64,000 bases of DNA from Neodontobutis hainanensis (Eukaryota; Chordata; Actinopteri; Gobiiformes; Odontobutidae): assembly GCA_024349245.1 (NCBI GenBank), contig JALDNG010000007.1, positions 1,680,501 to 1,744,500 on the forward strand. Direction: 5' to 3'. Position numbers and translations under genes: made by a program. Numbering within the stretch: the first letter of the stretch is position 1; each line of letters begins with the position of its first letter. Positions 58,501 to 64,000 of this stretch are shown here, one piece after another. The notes under the pieces are model-generated. The model saw only the letters and a program-made list of their open reading frames with translations, searched no databases and was not told where the DNA came from.

Positions 58501-59134
58501 TTGACATGCCACAATAACACAGATATGTTCTAAACTGTCAGATGATGACAAACAGCTTGAGTGTCACAGCATGAGCACATATCCAACATACAATAATAGT
58601 AAGCAGTGCTTGGCCTTGATCATTTTGGAATGAAGCATGAAGCAACAATATGAAGTAAATGGTTCCTTACTTCATGCTGCCCGTGGGTTGAGGTTCAGCA
58701 TTTTGAGGAAATGAGTTGGGGGTAAAGGTTGATGGCAGAAGTACACTTCTTTGAGGTTTGGAGGCCAGGGTTTCTTCATCTGAAGAGTTATCCTCTGAGG
58801 CCCCAAGAATAAACTTAAGGCGCTCCCTGGCTTCTGGCCTTGAGCTGAACATTGGCGCATTGTCTTTAAAGGGTTTCTGACTGCTCAGTTGAAAAGGTTG
58901 TTCTTCAGTATTTTTTTTAGATAAGGTCTGTTTATGCTCAGTATCTGCTGTTTTAACATTTGGAGAAGCTCTATTGGCAGGTGAACTGCTAAACTCACTG
59001 TGTAGAGAGGTAGAAGGAACAGCTGACCGTGGAGTGTCCATTCGAGCTGCAGAACCACTACAGCCAGACAGGGATTCCTCTTCTCTTTCAGGCATTACAG
59101 TGATATTAAAATATATATCCCAAAAGCAAAACAT
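43513..59134 (-). CDS. acacb: Acetyl-CoA carboxylase 2 (beta)
   Basis: Biotin enzyme that makes malonyl-CoA from acetyl-CoA; ACC2 acts at the mitochondrial surface, where malonyl-CoA inhibits CPT1. Fifty-three coding exons join in frame to 2395 aa from the Met at 59134, or 2382 aa from 59095. An AMPK-type site, KPSMSGPHLVKKG, precedes the biotin carboxylase domain (SPAEFVTRFGG, glycine-rich KASEGGGGKGIRK, LNPRLQVEHPCTE). The biotinyl Lys lies in EVMKMVMTL, split by an intron right after E. The carboxyltransferase domain shows NSGARIGLAEEVKHMF and GFSGGMKDMYDQVLKFGAY. Synteny with foxn4/myo1h and the GREHRK stretch favour acacb over acaca. Two introns use GC donors. A 24-nt mini-exon (49819-49842) matches one known in ACACA. 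A Tc1-like relic sits in one intron. The N-terminal exon is variable and its start uncertain. Confidence 0.95.
48480..48755. repeat. Possible degenerate MITE in an acacb intron
   Basis: Short inverted motifs flank this stretch: GAGGTTCACACTTGG near 48561 and, inverted, CAAGTGTGAACACAC near 48729. The material between them resembles abundant teleost non-autonomous DNA elements, but terminal repeats and target duplication could not be placed. It ends just before the 42-nt exon at 48764-48805. Confidence 0.35.
54245..54781 (-). mobile_element. Internally deleted Tc1/mariner-like element
   Basis: Long imperfect inverted repeats can be aligned: CTGGCAGAATTTGTGATTTG near the left end pairs with CTGGCAGAATTTCCGGTTTG read from the right end, and matching GGGTGAAGCCA segments lie further in on each side. 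Between them, on the minus strand, is a relic of the transposase N-terminal DNA-binding domain (GRPTKISATTARRIVWDAKK), broken by a stop soon after. The catalytic DDE part is gone. The element is in the acacb intron between exons 54041-54202 and 54830-55000. Exact ends and the TA duplication are uncertain. Confidence 0.75.
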
Positions 59135-60985
59135 GTAGCATTTAACAGCATGCTCTTGAAACTAAAAAATAAGAAAACAAAAAAAGCAAACCAAAGTAAG
59201 ACTCAACTAATAATCTACTAACTGTTTAACTAATTATTTTACAATGATTATTCTTTTACTGACCTCCTAACATCACTTTTTACACTAGATTTCTAAAATA
59301 CTGAAAAGACAAATGTTTTCCTGGACAGTTAGGCAATGCTGTTTACTATGAATACTACCTGGCAGAGGGTTATAATTTCCAGTGAGACTTAAGTAAACTG
59401 GCTGAAGTAAACAGGATGTCCATAACAGCTGATGTGAGAGCCCCATTACAGATTTGTGTGGGTTAAAAGGTCAATACTGCAGGAATGAGGATGAAGCATA
59501 AACAACATAACAAAATGTGCTGTGCATTTATGACAAATAAGAGATTAATTATATCTACTTGAGCCATGAAGGAATTTCTACATTTGGGTGGGTCCATATT
59601 TTTCTGTTTAGAGTTTACTACGCATAATGACTACAATAAATGTAGACATAAAAACGTTAGACATTTAACTTTGCCACAACATAAATAACATAACCTAAAT
59701 TACGTTCATCATTTTAGTGAAAATTTGAGAAACAGTTTTAAAAAATAATGATGGAAAATCATTTAATATACATCGGTTCGGTTGCATCTAGTCATCAATC
59801 TGATTTGGCAAGCTTAGTCTGGCAAAAAATTACAGTTAAACTATTAACTTACTCACCATAACTGCACAACACAGTTGTTGTTGCAGCTGTACATTTTGCT
59901 AGCAAGCTAGCTGACTGCATTTTAAGTTTTTTACACCTCAAATTAATATTTTGAATTAAACCTGAATTTCTGTTTACCTCACAAAAGTCCATATAAAGAA
60001 AATGGCAGTTGTCATTTAAAAGTAGACCACCATTAGCAAAGGTCACAGGCACCTACCGCCGTCTCTGCCTGGGCCGTCCACAGCAGGAGCCTTTCTACAG
60101 TAAACATGTGCAGGGGCTTTGCTCCGCCCACAGAGACACACCAGCAGAGATAGAACAGGAAGAGGAGGGTTTAGTCTATTGAGTTTTCTTTTCTTTTTTT
60201 TAATTTTTTTTATCGGTCAATTTGTACAGAAGGGAGCAATTTTGTGCTAATTTCTTTTCTGTTTTGTTTTATTGTATTTATGTTTGTTCTTCTGAAGGAT
60301 GTGATGCATACAAGTAAAAAGTGATAACTAACTATTCACGTGTTGTCTGTGAAGGTTCTCAGTCATTGATACATTAAATTAATAAAGTCTCTTGGAATTA
60401 GAGACGAAACGTCTTCACCTTGAAAACTGAGTCCAGATTATTGTACTTCTACCTTTATTCAAGTGTTTTTTCCAATATTTACAACTTTAAAAGCGACCCT
60501 TATTGTGTCGTTTTTGAGTTATTATGCAATGTTTTTGTCCATATGTCTATGTCTAATTTCTGTGTTCCTTTTAGTGACGTTTATTCTCTCTCCATTATTT
60601 TCCTTTTTAAAGTGTTTTACCAAAATGTCTGTTTCATATTTCAATACATTTTCTATTTTCGTGGAATCGGTCTGCACGGCTTCCAGACAGTAACATATCT
60701 GGGTGTAACTTTTAAAATAAATGAGCATATGTGAGTTGCTCTTGTTCACTGGTTGCTCACTATGGTTGCTCATCTAATTTTATAACGATCTTTGTACTTC
60801 CGGCTTGAAGTCACTCTCGCGGCAACAGCCGATCGCGCCAAAATAGGAAAACACAAGGCTAGGAGGAGGTTGACATCCTACCTGTGCTGTTTTTCACTGT
60901 TTTATTATGCGATATTAGTTCATATACACGCATAGTACGCTGTTTGGTTGGGATTTCTTGCTATTGTTGGAGGGCAACAAAAAAT
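59135..60985. promoter_or_regulatory. acacb/pole divergent promoter region
   Basis: A non-coding first exon of acacb probably ends at a donor after 60057 (minus strand GACGGCG then GTAGGT), inside a GC-rich patch at 60055-60160. On the pole side an ETS-type ACTTCCGG at about 60797-60804 and an E2F-type GCGCCAAAAT at 60835-60844 lie about 150 bp before the pole start codon. E2F and ETS control is usual for S-phase replication genes. An interspersed-repeat fragment (about 60340-60440) separates the two promoters. Confidence 0.5.
60340..60440. repeat. Interspersed repeat fragment
   Basis: Holds GTGAAGGTTCTCAGTCATTG and GAGACGAAACGTCTTCACCT, two phrases I recognise from high-copy teleost repeats, probably the 3' end of a retroelement. 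I cannot name the family, and no coding remnant is present. Confidence 0.4.

Positions 60986-64000
<3,015 letters not shown>

Overview
This is a vertebrate nuclear window, almost certainly a ray-finned fish. Genes are split into many short GT-AG exons, intergenic DNA is AT-rich, and the transposon families present (tRNA-derived SINE, hAT and Tc1-like elements, long TA repeats) are typical of teleosts. No prokaryotic, CRISPR, phage or viral gene was seen. Exon models were built by hand from homologous peptides and splice signals. For seven of the nine genes every coding exon was joined and the total checked as a multiple of three. pole is cut off by the window end but keeps a complete frame. 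ube3b was only sampled.

Layout: mvk (-, 1421-5826), mmab (+, 6304-7727), an ALDH3B-like gene (-, 7962-11174), ube3b (-, 13253-19127), kctd10 (+, 20578-23193), myo1h (-, 24506-30457), foxn4 (+, 37730-42456), acacb (-, 43513-59134) and pole (+, 60986 to the window end). From mvk to acacb this is the block found on human 12q24.11 (ACACB-FOXN4-MYO1H-KCTD10-UBE3B-MMAB-MVK). Two things differ from human: an ALDH3 gene sits between mmab and ube3b, and pole, which lies far away on human chromosome 12, is next to acacb.

The genes mostly form head-to-head pairs. mvk/mmab share about 480 bp containing two CCAAT boxes and a sterol-element-like site. ube3b/kctd10 share about 1.45 kb with a perfect CRE and an ETS site. 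acacb/pole share under 2 kb with ETS and E2F-type sites on the pole side. myo1h/foxn4 are separated by 7.3 kb that looks regulatory rather than coding. foxn4 and acacb converge, with about 1 kb between their stop codons.

The genes cover sterol/isoprenoid synthesis (mvk), cobalamin activation (mmab), malonyl-CoA production (acacb), ubiquitin ligation (ube3b, kctd10), membrane motors (myo1h), a neural progenitor transcription factor (foxn4) and leading-strand replication (pole). The most unusual item is the ALDH3B-like gene. Its frame is intact and it keeps a C-terminal prenylation box, yet the catalytic Cys, the general-base Glu and the oxyanion Asn are all replaced, which suggests a membrane-anchored pseudoenzyme. 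Second is a 24-nt mini-exon in acacb that matches the one known in the paralogue ACACA.
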